Source of the DNA: Hirsutella rhossiliensis
Taxonomy: Eukaryota > Ascomycota > Sordariomycetes > Hypocreales > Ophiocordycipitaceae
Direction of reading: 5' to 3'
NCBI RefSeq assembly: GCF_020360975.1
Contig: NW_025408670.1
Location: 6,324,001 to 6,388,000 of the forward strand
Length of the DNA: 64,000 bases
The translations under genes were made by a program, and so were the position numbers. Under the pieces are notes generated by a model, which saw nothing but the letters and a program-made list of their open reading frames with translations, searched no databases and had not been told where the DNA came from. Of the stretch, positions 1 through 13,771 are shown in pieces (position 1 is the first letter of the stretch; each line of letters opens with the position of its first letter).

Positions 1-1757
1 GATTCCAGGCGGCGTGGATGGCGGACATGGAGAGCAAACTCGACGCCACGTCCCCTTTAAGCACTATATTCAATCGCTCAGCGCAGTACCCAACCAAGGG
101 ATGATTTTACACCAGCACCTCATATTGCGGTACAACGTGCTCATTGAATTTGAATGTGCAAGTCATGCATCAGTGCCGGTGGTGGCGAGCCATGCGAAAT
201 GGCCAGTGTCCGACAGTGTGACCTTCAGGCCACGCATCAGGTCCGGCAGAGCACTCGGTCGCGGCAGCTGGGTATTACGGGCAGCTGAGGCGCAGAAAAG
301 GAGTCGTTTAAATTTTCGAACAGCACGCACGCTTTGAGTCAAGGGCGAGCGCGTTCTGGTGATGCGATGGCGATTCATTGGGGCAGCAATGTGCAGGTGC
401 GAGAGGTGCGGATAGCTTCAGGCTGTGTCGGGAATGCGCGGGGCGGCTGGCCTTTGAAGCCTGGGAGCGTCCCGCCACCGCAAGAGCCGCACGGCTAAGC
501 TCGAGATTTCGGCAAACAATCGAACGCAGCCGGTAGCTAGGCGCAAATCACCTCGGGTCCACGTCAGATGATTGAAGCGGCAGGGAAAGGCAGGCGGGCG
601 CCCATTCGGATATCAAAACCATTCAAAACACAACACGTCTCGCAGCGAAGGAAAAAACAAGGCGACAGCAGCGGCACGGCAGCAAGATATCACCTTGATA
701 AATGCACTCTTCGCTTTTCCTGCGGCATCCCATCCTAGGGCAAAACCTAGAGGGCCAGGCGGAATGACTCATCGAGACCTCGACTGCACAAGGAGAGAAA
801 GAGGGAGAGGCAGAGGAAAGCAAAGTCGGGGGAGGTGGGCGGTCGAGGCTCTACCCATGCCAGATCAGACGTGTGAGGGGCGGCGAGGTGAGGTTGAAGG
901 GCTGCAGCCAATCAGAAAATTGGTCCCTCTCGAGGTATGATTTTGGAGGAATTGGCACCCATTTTTACCTCGAGCCATAACACGGGGACACGGGGGGCTG
1001 ATGGCATGTCACGCGGGAGGACTTGGCCTCTCTGGGTGCTCACGCACGGCTTGGGATGTGGCTGAAGCTGTCAGTTTCTCATCCCGTCCGTCATGGCACA
1101 AGGTGCTGCAGACAGTGTCGCAGAGCGTCCATCCCGGGCAGGACAGGACGGCCTTTCGAATCATGCGCTCGGGGGGGGAGCCTGTCTTGCGCTCGGCCCC
1201 GGGGAGCGGAACCTGGACTATGTTATAGGTTTTGATCTCGGTCCCTGGCGGTCACACAGCGAGTCGAAGCCAACGGGGGTTTTGGTTGGAGGGGCAGGGC
1301 GAGGCAGGGCGAAAGACACGTGCGCGTGTATGGATTCACGTCGCCCACATGTTGCCAGCGTCACCATCTCGAGGCACAAAAAGGGGGGGGGAGAGGTGAC
1401 GAGAGAGTGAGGTAGACGCCGAGAGAGGGGGGATGGAGGGGAGGCAAGTGGTGGCAGAGATGCGAGGCACCAGGGGAAGAGAGGGGGGCCCAGGAGCGGG
1501 CGCCGCGTGGCTCGCGAATAAACCCTCTCCCCGTCTCTCTCTCTCTCTCTCTCCCTCTAGGCAAGGCACCGGTAGCTCAGCTGCGCCGAGACCCAAGGCT
1601 TGTCTCGTTACCCCCGGCCGGGAACGGTAGCGGGTGGGTTCCACGGCTCGCACTAGGGGGAGGAAGGAAGGAAAGAAGCGTGGACGTGGTGGACGGCCGC
1701 ACGCACAACAGCAGCCAGGAGCTCCCGCGGTACTGATTGCGGTCTTGCCCCCGCCCG
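1..1757. other. 5' spacer, no gene supported
   Basis: No reading frame here shows family motifs, and I found no multi-exon chain. There are purine-rich stretches around 1380-1490, a CT dinucleotide run near 1536-1558, and AP-1-like sites TGAGTCA at 335-341 and TGACTCA at 765-771. The 3' part is presumably the promoter of the histone H1 gene. Confidence 0.5.
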
Positions 1758-1766
1758 ATATATAAA
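1758..1766 (+). promoter_or_regulatory. TATA box of histone H1 gene
   Basis: The sequence ATATATAAA lies about 200 bp before the H1 start codon and is followed by a C/T-rich stretch of the type that marks transcription starts in filamentous fungi. A strong TATA box fits a highly expressed histone gene. The assignment rests on position and consensus only. Confidence 0.55.
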
Positions 1767-1968
1767 CAAGCCCCATCCCCTCCACGCGCCCGCCGATCCT
1801 GCTCGTCTGCTCTCCCCCATTTGATCAAGCACAAAAGCCTCGCCCGATTTCTTCTTGATTCTCGTCGCCCTTCCATCCCGCTGTCGATCAAAGCCTCGTC
1901 TGCCTTTTTTTTTGCCACCTCGCGTCCGTCCCCGCTCGCACGAATCCCCCCCCCCTCAATCCCCAGCC

Positions 1969-2974
1969 ATGCCTCCCAAGAAGGCCGAAGCCGCTGCCCC
2001 GAAGGCAAAGGCTGGCGCAACCCACGCCAGTTACCAGGTTCGTCGCAATCCGGCTTTTACTCGAGGCAACTCGTCTTCTGACACACCGCAGGACATGATC
2101 ATTGACGCCATTGTCAACGTGAGTTTTATGCGCCCCGTGCTTCCGGCGCATTGGCCGTGCCGCCTCTCCCCGTCGCTTGGTCCCGACCGTGTCGCGCCAT
2201 GGGGAGCGCATGGTCGCCCGTGGATGGCCCTTTTCCCCCCAACGCGTATCGCATGCGAGAGCGCCCTTTGCTAACGCGCCCGCCCCCAACAGCTCAAGGA
2301 CCGCAATGGCTCCAGGTGAGACTCCTCACTGTCCCCGCCCAGCGGGACGCGCCTTGCTGCTACCCGTGGAGGATGCTGACGACCCTGTACAGCCGCCAGT
2401 CCCTGAAGAAGTACGTCAAGGCCAACAACCAGCTCAATGTGTCGGACAACATGTTCGATTCTCTCTTCAACAAGGCCCTGAAGAACGGCGTCGACAAGGG
2501 TGTTTTCGCTCAGCCCAAGGGTCCCTCCGGCGGCACCAAACTGGCCAAGAAGAAGGCCGAACCTAAGAAGCCCGCCGTGAAGAAGGACCCTGCTCCTCCT
2601 CCGAAGAAGCCCGTCGCCGCCCCCGCCGCCAAGAAGGCTGCCCCCAAGAAGGCTGCCCCCGCCAAGAGCGAGCCCAAGGCCGCTGCTTCAACCACTGCCA
2701 AGAAGCCTGCTGCTCCCAAAAAGGCACCCGCCACCAAGAAGGCTCCTGCCGCCGCTGCCCCTGTCGCCAAGGTACTTGTTTTGTCTGTCGCTCGTGCACG
2801 GGGATGCGTCTTCTAACGCCCTTAATTCGATAGCCTGAAAAGCCTGAAACTGTCTTGACCAAGACGAAATCGGGACGCGTCACCAAGGCCCAGAAGCCTG
2901 TAGCAAAGAAGGCGACACCAAAGAGGGCTGCGCCCAAGAAGGCGGCTGCCACTCCTGCTTCCGCCAAGGCATAG
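1969..2974 (+). CDS. Linker histone H1
   Basis: Binds linker DNA between nucleosomes. The spliced protein is 212 aa. Exons are 1969-2037, 2092-2118, 2293-2315, 2393-2771 and 2834-2974; all junctions are GT/AG and keep frame. The start MPPKKAEAAAPKAK gives a short basic tail. It is followed by a compact H5/H1 winged-helix domain (about residues 20-90) containing DMIIDAI, LKDRNGSSRQSLKKYV and an FNKALKNGVDKG segment. The C-terminal tail is rich in Lys, Ala and Pro with repeated PKKA units. Intron 2 (173 nt) is the longest intron in the window. A TATA box lies near 1758. This is the single H1 gene expected in an ascomycete. Confidence 0.93.
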
Positions 2975-4637
2975 GCCACTTTGCTACGTTCTTTTTTTTT
3001 CCTTTCCCTTCAATGATGTCTACGGCGTTCCGGGTTTCGATTGGAATGGCACGGCAAGGAGACGCAGGCTGAACTCGGATTTGTGAATTGGTTGGGCGGG
3101 AGCGCTGGGAAATGGGTCTTGTGTTGTTTTGTGCGCGCGCATGGGCATGATGGCCTTTTCCTTCGCATCTGCCAGGTTGTCAGATGTTGGGGGAACAAGG
3201 CTGAGTCTGAAAGGGCCGTGGCCGAGCTTTTCTTCTTTTTTGATTCCACTTTTCACGGCAGGAGGGTCTGCGCGACGTTGGAGGGCGAGTTTCACGTCGC
3301 AGAACTGGGGACGTACGCGCGACTTGGAGCCGGAGAGGGCGCACGTCTCACGAGACTTGGCCGCGGAAAGGCACTTGTACAGTGCTGGCACGAATTGTAA
3401 TTATACCACTTGGGATCCGGGGGGTGAGGAATGATATGCTATGAAGATTGGCTTGCCTGTGCCTGCTGTTCCATCTCGGAGCGCCCGTGAGCTTGTTTGC
3501 GCAAGAGCTGTTTGAGTGTTGCGACGCGCCTGGAAGCCCGCCTTGTTTACTTCGCCGATAATTAAGCTCGTGTCTTTATCCGTCGGGGACATGCCAGCGC
3601 TGGGACTGTCAAGTGGGCTGACGGGTGAGTGGAATGGTCATTCAAAAGTGACTGATGGCGAGATGACGACGGTGTAGATGTACTGCACCGTCGATCGTGG
3701 TCGAAAACAGCATAGCAATATCATTCCTGTTCCCTTTCTCGCCATCTTTTCGCAGCTCATCGCATGATAAACAATATGCCCTCAAGTATAGGGTAGCAAG
3801 GGGTAATGACGGTTGAATGTACCGTGAAAAATCATGTCCTCATCGCTAGATCAGCGAGGTAAAGATACAGTGCCAGAGCGCCAGAGTGCCAAACACCATG
3901 TTCATGAGTGCGAGGAACCGTGACGGAACAGGCAGTCTCATGCCTGACTTCAAGTTCTCACATGGCACTATCTCGAGAGAAGCCGTCTCTTATCTCAGGC
4001 ACGCCGAACGGTTGCTAGCCTCTCAATAGCCCCTCACTGCGCATCCGCAAACGCGGCGGCGTGGCAGCCTCAGTTAGCAAGATACATGCCTATCGGCAGA
4101 GAAGCGTCGCCTGGGGCTCAGTACCCTGTTAATGGAAACGAATCAGCCCCCACTAGCAGCTAACGTGCCTCCACGCCAACAGTCATGGCTGACAGCCCTC
4201 CGAGATGGCCTCCCCAAGGTCCGAAGTCCCGAGGATTCCCAGGAGACGATTTCCCATGTGACGGATTGTCGTCGACGAGACTGTGACGGCCCGTCTGGTA
4301 CCAAGTGCACCCTCTTACGCCTCCGCCCAAGAGGCACAGCCTGGCTGCAGGCCGAAAATGACGGCCCTGCGTCATCAACTCCGCGTTCCGTGACTCCCGT
4401 CCTCGAGCTAAGACAGCTCTGCCTCGGCGCCCTACCAGCCTTTGCTGGCTGTCCTCTCTACTCGTCCGATCCGGTTCGATCCGACCCCAGAAACAAACAC
4501 AGGGCCGCCCCCCTCCACCAAGTCCAGGGTCCGCGATTGTTTGTCTGCTTGCTGTTGCGACGACGACGTGTGTGCTTGCGCAAGCCTGCGTAAGACCACC
4601 CGCCGCTGCCGACCCGACCTCTGAACGAACCGTCACC
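2975..4637. other. Spacer between H1 and the proline-rich gene
   Basis: It holds the H1 3' region and the promoter of the gene at 4638. Open frames on both strands at 3020-3430 have no recognisable motifs and overlap one another. A tRNA B-box-like string at 4473-4482 has no matching T stem. Nothing else stands out. Confidence 0.5.
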
Positions 4638-6353
4638 ATGTCGTCGAACCCGTTCCGGAAAAAGGCGCTCGAGGCCATTGACACGACCCGCGTGCAGTCG
4701 CCCGTCAAGTCGAGCCTCCGCAGCGACTCGCCCCTCGGCGGCGATGGCGCCATCCTCGACAAGCCCAGGACCGTCAAGAAGGTCCGCGTGCTGTCGCCGC
4801 CGCCCCTCTCCCCCGACTCGCCAGAATGGCCAGCCAACGTGAGCCGCAGCGGCTACGCTGAGTCGCTCTACCGCGACCCCTTTGGCGTCTCGTGGTCGAC
4901 AGACGAGAGCGATCCCGACACCCCAGCGACCGCGCCAGCTCCGGCGCCGCCGGCCGTCGTGCCAACCGGGAACGCCGCGTCGCCGGCCAACCCTTTCAGC
5001 AAGACGTTGCAGGCCCCAGAGGACTCCGAGCATCTGGAAAACCAGAGGAAGAGCGAGGGGGCTGCGCTCAAGGCGGGGAACCTGGCGAGGCAGTCGCTCA
5101 ACGTGGATTCGTTCAAGAGGCTGCTTCTCACGGGCAAGGTCAACGACACAGAGCCCCTCCTGGCAACGGACTCCCCGGCAAGCAACGACTCCGCAGCAAA
5201 GAGAGCGGCGCCTGCTAACAACCTCCACGCCGGGGGAACTACGGCAGAGGGGAGCGAGGAGGAAGAGGAGTCGTCAAACTCGGAAACCTCATCAGCCGAC
5301 AACTCGGACAACCATGCCAGGCCGGTATCCACAACCAGCCCCGATGGACACTCTGGCAAGGAGAAGAAAGCCCCGCCACCGCCTCCGAGTTCTCGGCGAG
5401 GCAGATCACTACGGGACGACGGCAGCGACGCGCTGGGTATTGGCCTGCCCACCGATGTCAACAAGCCCCTCCCCCCTTCACCCGTGCGCACAAGTGTAGA
5501 CGACGGAGCCGATTCTCCATTCGACCGCGAATCAGCAGGCAGGGTTCCGGAGCAGCCGCCGGGGCGGGAGCCGGATGCTGGAGCGGCAGAGCCACAGCGC
5601 GATTCCGCAACGCAGCCCAGCGGCGGCAAGAAGTCGGCCCCGGCGCCTCCGCCACGAAGGGGCCACGCTCGGGGAGAGAGCAGGGGGCATCTGCCTGCTG
5701 CTGAATCGACTCCCTCGAGGCGGCGCGGCGACGAGGTGCCTGTTGGTACGTCTGGCGACGAGACGCCCACTCGATCCGACGAGCCCCGACACGCAGGCCA
5801 TGCTCCAACTCCTCCGCCGCCACGAAGACCGCACGCAGCGTCGCGGCAGATAACGCCGACATCATCGCAAGTCACCTCAGTCCCACCGTCGCCCACGCCT
5901 CAGTCCGATTCGGACCATTCCGCCCCCCTCGATGCCTCGGCCGCTACCGCACATGACGAAGCGCACCCCGCAGGCTCGAAACTCGTGTCGCCACCACCCC
6001 GCCCGCCGACGCGTAAGCCCTCCGTCAAGCGTCCCGCGAGCGTCATCAGTGTCGAGGGCCTCAGCCGACGCGTCTCGGTGGAAAGCAGGGCCCGAGACGG
6101 GCCTGCCCGGCCACCACCTCCGCCGCCGAGACAGCGGGGCAGCAGCTCCGGCAGCCTAGATGCCCTGCCGCGGCGAACTAGCGGAGAGGCGGCATCGGCG
6201 CACTCGGGGCAGAGGCTACTTGTGTCGAGCTCTGGCGGGACGGCGACTTTGGGGGAAGAGCAGGCTCCGGATCCTGGGAAGGGTGACGATATACTGGCGG
6301 ATCTGGACGCCCTGCAGAGGGAGGTGGATGCTCTGCGAGGTCAGATTGGTTGA
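4638..6353 (+). CDS. Proline/serine-rich protein of unknown function
   Basis: A single-exon, 571-aa protein. The ATG at 4638 has a good context (CGTCACCATGT); an upstream in-frame ATG at 4572 is less likely. The protein opens with MSSNPFRKKAL and carries a short ordered-looking motif, QSLNVDSFKRLLLTG (about residues 153-167). The rest is mostly disordered: acidic Ser/Glu clusters, then many PxxP-type runs such as APPPPPSSRRG, APAPPPRRG and ARPPPPPPRQRG, which resemble SH3 ligands. It ends with a short amphipathic helix, DDILADLDALQREVDALRGQ, likely a coiled coil. The PxxP runs suggest an adaptor at cortical actin or signalling sites, but this is inference. I do not recognise the family. Confidence 0.75.
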   Translation: MSSNPFRKKALEAIDTTRVQSPVKSSLRSDSPLGGDGAILDKPRTVKKVRVLSPPPLSPDSPEWPANVSRSGYAESLYRDPFGVSWSTDESDPDTPATAPAPAPPAVVPTGNAASPANPFSKTLQAPEDSEHLENQRKSEGAALKAGNLARQSLNVDSFKRLLLTGKVNDTEPLLATDSPASNDSAAKRAAPANNLHAGGTTAEGSEEEEESSNSETSSADNSDNHARPVSTTSPDGHSGKEKKAPPPPPSSRRGRSLRDDGSDALGIGLPTDVNKPLPPSPVRTSVDDGADSPFDRESAGRVPEQPPGREPDAGAAEPQRDSATQPSGGKKSAPAPPPRRGHARGESRGHLPAAESTPSRRRGDEVPVGTSGDETPTRSDEPRHAGHAPTPPPPRRPHAASRQITPTSSQVTSVPPSPTPQSDSDHSAPLDASAATAHDEAHPAGSKLVSPPPRPPTRKPSVKRPASVISVEGLSRRVSVESRARDGPARPPPPPPRQRGSSSGSLDALPRRTSGEAASAHSGQRLLVSSSGGTATLGEEQAPDPGKGDDILADLDALQREVDALRGQIG

Positions 6354-8369
6354 TGGAGACCGCGATTCTTGGCGATTTTCACGTACAACCACGTCTCCAG
6401 GAGACAAGGCACTCACGGCCCCGTTTCCACTGAGGATATGGGATTTGCTACGAAGTATTCGTACCCTGTAGAGGAGAGGGGCCTGGGCCCGGGTGAGTGC
6501 TTCTTAGCAGCCTTATATGGAGGGCGGATGACGATTCTAGATGGAGCAGAGTCTACAGAGTGCGGCGCAGGCCAACACTCGAGCTGGATCAGGCGAGGCC
6601 TGTGGGCAGGCTAGCTAGCTGGTGGTGAAGGTGTGCTATCGTGTAACTGGGTTTGTTCGCCGGCTGAGACCCGCCAGGTTGGTCAAGGGATCCTTGCGTG
6701 GGTGGGTGGATGACGCGTTGCGCGCCTTTTTTCGGCTCTCCGTTTGCATAGGGTAGCTCTGCGCGTTGACGGTTCTTTGGATAAAGAGGCTCAAGTAAAA
6801 TGTCTTGTTCATCCTGCATGCGCCTCTTGCTTGACCGGTAGTTCTGAGCCGCCGATGCCATGGAGCCAGCTGGAGTCGTTGCCGGCACAACTGTTCGTCT
6901 TGGATGCACAGAGCTCGCACCGCATCCAACGCGCCCCGAAACAGTAATCCGATGATGTGGCGCCCGCAGCGTTGGAGAGTGAGACGGGTTTTGAGTCAAA
7001 ACAAATACGTACCATGTTGCTTGCCCTGCACATACTGTAATGCCACCAGGCGATCCATGGTCGGCAGCAACGCGGGTGAATGTACATACCGTGACATTGC
7101 ACGCCGGCCAATAGTTGCGATCCGTGGGATCGTCGTTCTTCCGTGGCAGAGAAAGGCTCCCATCTGCCTCGTCGGCGAGATCCGGTTGTGTCACTCCTGG
7201 GGTCAGAAGCTACGAGACAGCTGACAGGCAAGCCTGCGATTGGGCTAAGGCTAAGGGAACCAGAGGCCCCAGAACAATAAGATGCAGATGACAATGACGC
7301 TCACATACGGTGCGGAAACGTACAGTATACTTTGTGGGCGAGTTCCCAATGGAGCGCGTGGCCGTACACGGAGGATCATCTGGGGTTATTAGCCGATTCG
7401 CATTCAGCGCCCCGCGAGCGCCAACGCTGGCGTGAGCAGGCAGAACAGCGCGTGAGGCGGCGACATCCGTCCATTAGAGCAGGGCTCATGGCTCGGGATG
7501 TCCTCTGCTGTACTCTGTAGCTGCATGTACAGTATGTACTTGACGCCTAACCTCACAACCTGCGCTCGAGTATGGCCTATGTCCGGTTTCAGCAGCCGGA
7601 GGTTCCGTCTAGCTTGTACTTCGTACTGTACTTGCTCCTCCTTCCTCTTTGGGGCTTTAGCAGCCTCGTGCACAATCTTTGGCGCCTGCTCCGCTCTCGG
7701 CTAGGGGCGACAGGGCAAGCTTCCGCCCCCGACGTTACCTCTAAGTACATACTCTACTTCCAGGCCTGCCTTAGAGGGTACCTGAAATTCAAGTATCCGC
7801 CTCAGCCGCGAGCACCGTGATCCACCCAGCACGTCCGGCCCGCAGCACGGGGGGTACTTTGGTACTTCGTACCTTACATCACGTTAAGGTACAGTCCCTT
7901 AGGTACCCCAGGAGTTTCCTGCTAGAGCTCCCCCCGTCCAACCGCCGATGTTCCCCGGCAGGAGGCAGTTTCGTCATTGAGCGCTGTACGAAGTCTGTAC
8001 GAGGAGAGGTACATACCTCGGCGGCCGAACATGAACGCCAGCACGCCAGCACGCCACCGGCGCTGGGGCGCTTTGTCGGCCAAAACATGGCAGCCATCCC
8101 TCCACGCAGCTCCAGGGCCTAAGCTCTTGCCTCCTGTCCTTCCTTCTCCTCCCTCCCCTCTCCCTCCTCCCCAATACCCACCCATACTTTCCTTGCTTCC
8201 ACTCTCTGATATCGTCGGTATTTATCGTTCGCGTCTTCCTTGGCCTCTCGCATCGCCCGAAGGCCATCAGCACCATCCGTCTCGCCTTTTCTAGCCGTCG
8301 TCGCCTGCGGCCATCGTACCACAGCCTACTCTCTAGACTCTCAGCTCACTTCCCCGAGGTGTCGCCATC
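6354..8369. other. 2-kb spacer upstream of pep4
   Basis: No gene supported. The proximal 250 bp before pep4 are C/T rich, typical of a fungal core promoter. The central part is a GTAC-rich island, listed separately. Confidence 0.5.
7510..8012. repeat. GTAC-rich intergenic island
   Basis: I count 16 GTAC tetranucleotides in about 503 bp (about 2 expected by chance), many as GGTACC, TGTAC or CGTAC, including the string TACTTCGTACTGTACTTG at 7618-7635. The units are not in tandem register. It may be the debris of a dispersed short repeat or a cluster of palindromic protein sites. Confidence 0.5.
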
Positions 8370-9710
<1,341 letters not shown>

Positions 9711-10888
9711 TGAGGGACGGGCAGGGACGAGGTTATGGTGTACCATTCAGGGCGTAGCAGCACGCACTTTTTGAACAGGTGAGACCGTGTCTTCTTTGTA
9801 ATGCACGCAGAACACATACTGGATGCAAGCCATACATGTTGGTGTGTACCGTGGCCTTGAGGCACTGGCTCGCTGCCGTGACGAGGACATTGAAGTCTGG
9901 ATAGGTAATTGGAGCAACCCTTTTGCCCAAGAATGGGGTTTGGTTCGACAACGGAATGGGACTGTTTGTCTGCTTGAATTGGGACGCAACTTGTAGCACC
10001 AGGCAGCTTGATGCTGTGTAAACAAGAATCACACATGGCGAGCGGGCAAGACGAACAGCACTGGTGATGGACGTCGGTGATGCTATGATGTTGCTTAAGG
10101 ACAGCCACTTCTCTGAGGGGCGAGTGAAGTCGACGGGTCTTATGGGCCTGTAAATGTTTCATCCGAATTTCCAGTGTTTTGTTTGAGCGAGCAGGCGCCA
10201 GTCAACAGCCATTCCCATTGTCTCCCTACGTGGTGCGGGAGGGGGGTGAGTCAGCAGTGAATTCAGGCACTGGCCGTAGAGGCAGATAGGCTTCTGCTAG
10301 GCAGATAGGCGTGTGCTGCTAGGCAGACAGGCGTGCGGTAGGCGGATGCCTTAGGTAAGGTAGGCAGGTTTCACGGCATCGTGCAGCGGAAAGGCCGAGT
10401 GCGAAAATGGGAGGTGCAGGGGGCAATCAAAGGCAGTAAAATGAGGCCGTCATGGCAGTGGGAGAGGCGGTGGTGGGAGCGGCGAGAGGGCATCGACAAA
10501 TCACGTGCTGCCAATTTTAGACTTTTCCTCGACAAGCCTTAGCGTTGGTGCCGCTGGAGGACGAGTACCTTCCTGCTCGGCGATCTAGGACAACATCCGT
10601 TTTCTTCCCTCTGGCCGCCCATCCGGTTGCATTACGCCTCTGCGCAGCCCGTGAGACGACAAAAAAACGGTCCCCTCTTGCCCGAGGACGCCTGGCTGCC
10701 TTGTACTCAGGCGCTGCCCTCGATTGCACGGCAAACGCTGGATGCAGCCGTTGTGTCGGCGCGGCCTCGACAAACGGGCTTAGGTTGGGAGTCGCACCAA
10801 TCTGCCAATCCACCGCGTATCGCGACACGGCGCGGCCACCATCATCACCACGACAAGTCCGCCCGACTCGCGCCCCGAGATTGAAAAA
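9711..10888. other. Spacer with imperfect AGGCAGATAGGC repeats
   Basis: No gene supported. Between about 10266 and 10365 there are several imperfect copies of GGCAGATAGGC/GGCAGACAGGC, ending in TAGGTAAGGTAGGCAGG. A TGAGTCA site lies at 10248-10254. The rest is pep4 3' sequence and the promoter of the gene at 10889. Confidence 0.45.
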
Positions 10889-13771
10889 ATGGCGCACGCA
10901 ACCGCCCCCGAGCCAAATGGCGCCATGACCCCGGACAGCGACTCCAACGACCAGCTCGCCGTCCCCAGCAAGCGGAAACGTGACTCCGGAGACGAGCCGC
11001 CCGCCGAGGCCAAGCATCAGGTCGAGCAGAAGCCCACTGCACCCCGCCGGTGGCCTGCAGGCAACCAAAGGGACTTGATCAAGTCGTATTTTGACGTTTT
11101 GACAAGGTAGCCCGCGTCTCTTCCTTCCTTTGCCTTGCCCTCCGCCATCATGCTGCGGCCCTCCCTCGACCGAGCCAGCTAACCGTCCCCGTCAAGCCTC
11201 GATGTCGAACACTCCATCCTCAAACGCCCGCTGTCCGAAGCGTCGCCCGATCTTGAGCCCGATGCGAAACGGCAAAAGTCGTCGGAGCCGCCTTCGCGTT
11301 CCAGCGTCTCGGACAAGGTGGTGGCCGGCGAGTACGCAGACATGGAGGACATGGCCAATGATGTCCTCTCCGCCGTCAAGGCCGCGCTGTCCGACTTGGA
11401 CTCCAAGCCATCCGAGGACGCCGACAAGACGATGACCGCCAAGGCGGCGCTTCGGATACGTGACTTCAAGAACAAGGCCATGCAGATTCTTAATCGTGAA
11501 AAGGCATACCCCAACGTGGCAGCCGCGCATTCATCGGGCGACGCGGCCGCTGAAGCTGCCTCGGACGCCGGCGAGACGGTGCTCTCCGTCGTTGGCTACG
11601 CGCCACAGGAGAGGCGTCTGTTTTCGAGCCTTCCCCTTGCCCGCGGCACCGACCTTTTCAAGCTCACCCTGCCTCCGGGCGTTTCCATCTCCCGAGTCGC
11701 GCCCTCGACGCCTCGGGAGATGACGCAAACTCTCGGCGAGCTGTTTGCGCCGCCTCGGTCGCTGCCGCCGCTACAGCCCCCGAAGCAGCCCAAGACCCAG
11801 GCCAAGGGCAACATTTTGGACTTTTATCATCCGGAACTCACCGACACTTCCAAGTACCGGACCAACTGCTACTACACCACGAAGCTCACGGCCGGCCACT
11901 ATCTCGACTACAGTAATGCGACTCCATCGTCCCAAACAAAAACGAAGCAGCGTGAACGGGCCCAGAGCCTGGCGGGCAAGAAGCCGTCTGCGTCGGAGCT
12001 GGAGATGACGGAGATGGAGGCCCTGTTCCGAGGCGCCTTTTCCAGCTTTGCACCGTGTAAGGACGACGCTGCTGCCGTGGTTCCGTCCAGCGTCGCCGGG
12101 CGAATGTGGTGGCAAAAGTCTGGCCAGCGCAGCTTCCAACGGTTGATTGAGATTGAATGCTACGGCGACGTCGACGATGCCGACGCGCAAAGTACAAAAC
12201 TGGCTGAACTGGATGAGGCGGCCGTCCAAGAGGCCATCGACAACTGGGATGAATCTGTCGTCGATCCCACCCTCGAAGACGTCATGGGCAGCGGACGGGA
12301 CGAAGGCGAGAAGGAGGCCGATGAAATCCTCGACGAAGTGAGCGACATGATCGAGACGCTCGCCTCGTACCAGCGCATCCGAAATCTCACGCTTCCCAAC
12401 TCTCAAAACCGCCAGTCGAGCGACCCGGTGACGGGAGACATGCTCGCTACCGCTGGTCCCCAGCCGTCCGAAGAAGAGCATGCGACCTACCAAATGCTCA
12501 AGGCGCAGTTGGCGCTCATCATCAAGACGCTGCCGCCGTATGCGGTGGCCAAGCTGAACGGCGACCAGCTGGACGATCTCTTGATCAGCACCAGGGTCCA
12601 GGTCCAGACCGACCAGTACCGGGGCGTCATGGAAGAAGACGATGTCGGTCTTCAAGCCCGGTTGCGAGCCCAGCAGCAGGCTCAGCAGGCTCAGCAAGCT
12701 CAGCAGGCTCAGCAACAGGCCGCACATGTCGCTGGTCGTCCTGGCAGTCAGCGCACCCCAAGCATCTCGACGCCTTACGGGACCAAGTACCAGGCGCCGA
12801 ACCAGTACGCAACGCCGACGCGGCCTCCCTCGCACCCGCAGCAGTACTACCGGCCAAGCCCTGCGCCCAACTATCAACAGCCGCGGAACATACCCCCCTC
12901 TGCCCATCAAGCTCGGCCCCCGCAGCCGAACCAGTACACCCGTCCCAACGGCTACCCGAACCAGTACGCCACCCAGCTGGCCAAGGCGCAGACGCCCTAC
13001 GGACATCAAAACATGCCCCTGTATGCAGGTCAACAGCGGCCAGGCTACGCGCAAATGCCTCTGCAGCCGCAACAGCAGCCTCTGCAGCAGCAGCCGGCGC
13101 CGGCGCCGCCCCAGCATCAGCTTCCGCCTCAGCAACCGATCCAGCCCCAACAGGGCAACCCAAACGCGCGCTATGCTTTCCCTCAAGGCTATCCGCAACA
13201 GCAAGGAACCCCTGGTCAACCCAACTATGGGGCAGCCTACACCAACGGCTCGGGCGCGCCACCTAGGACCATGTCTCCCCAAGTCCCCCAGAGACCACCG
13301 TACAGCCCCTCGCCTAACTTGCAGCAGAATCAGCGATTCCCCAGCCAAGGGAATGCGCCGATGAACAGGTACCCGGGCAGTGCCGCGGGCCAGCCTGGAT
13401 CGAACCAGAACCCGGGCCTGACGGGATATCACACCGTGATCCCCGAAGCCCAGCAGCAGCGGATACTTGACCAGGCCAAGGCCCGCGTGGCGGCTCAAGA
13501 ACGCACCGCCATGTTTGCGGATAAGATTGCCCAGCCAGGAGCCTCTCCCGGCATGGGCTATGGCACCCCAGGGGGTGAAGGCAACAGACTGGCAGCCGCG
13601 CGTGTAAGCGTGATGGATCAGCAGAAGCCATCGACACCAGTCGGCCAGCGGCAGGGGTCGAATGGGACGCCAGGGGCAGCGTTTGTGCCGCCGCAAAAGG
13701 TGACTCCAGTTCCCGTCCCCGTTATCCCCGGAGCAGGGCAGCAACAGCAGCAACGAAAGTCTGATGCGTGA
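10889..13771 (+). CDS. Q/P-rich conserved fungal protein, probably nuclear, function unknown
   Basis: Two exons (10889-11106 and 11197-13771) encode 930 aa; the intron ends in AAG. The first exon has a basic KRKRD patch, a possible nuclear signal, and ends at YFDVLT; the frame continues as SLDVEHSILKRPLSEA. The N-terminal half looks folded: ALRIRDFKNKAM, LFSSLPLARGTDLFKLTLPPG, MTQTLGELFAPP, ILDFYHPELTDTSKY, then GRMWWQKSGQRSFQRLIEIE. An acidic helical region around residues 430-470 follows. The C-terminal half is low complexity with (QQA)n from CAG-rich DNA near 12670-12720, then P/Q/Y-rich sequence. I recognise the N-terminal pattern as conserved in Pezizomycotina but cannot attach a function. 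A role in transcription is suggested only by composition. Confidence 0.8.

Noticed and set aside
4473..4482. GGTTCGATCC, a tRNA B-box match
   Set aside because: The flanking bases do not form a T stem and no acceptor or anticodon arm fits around it.
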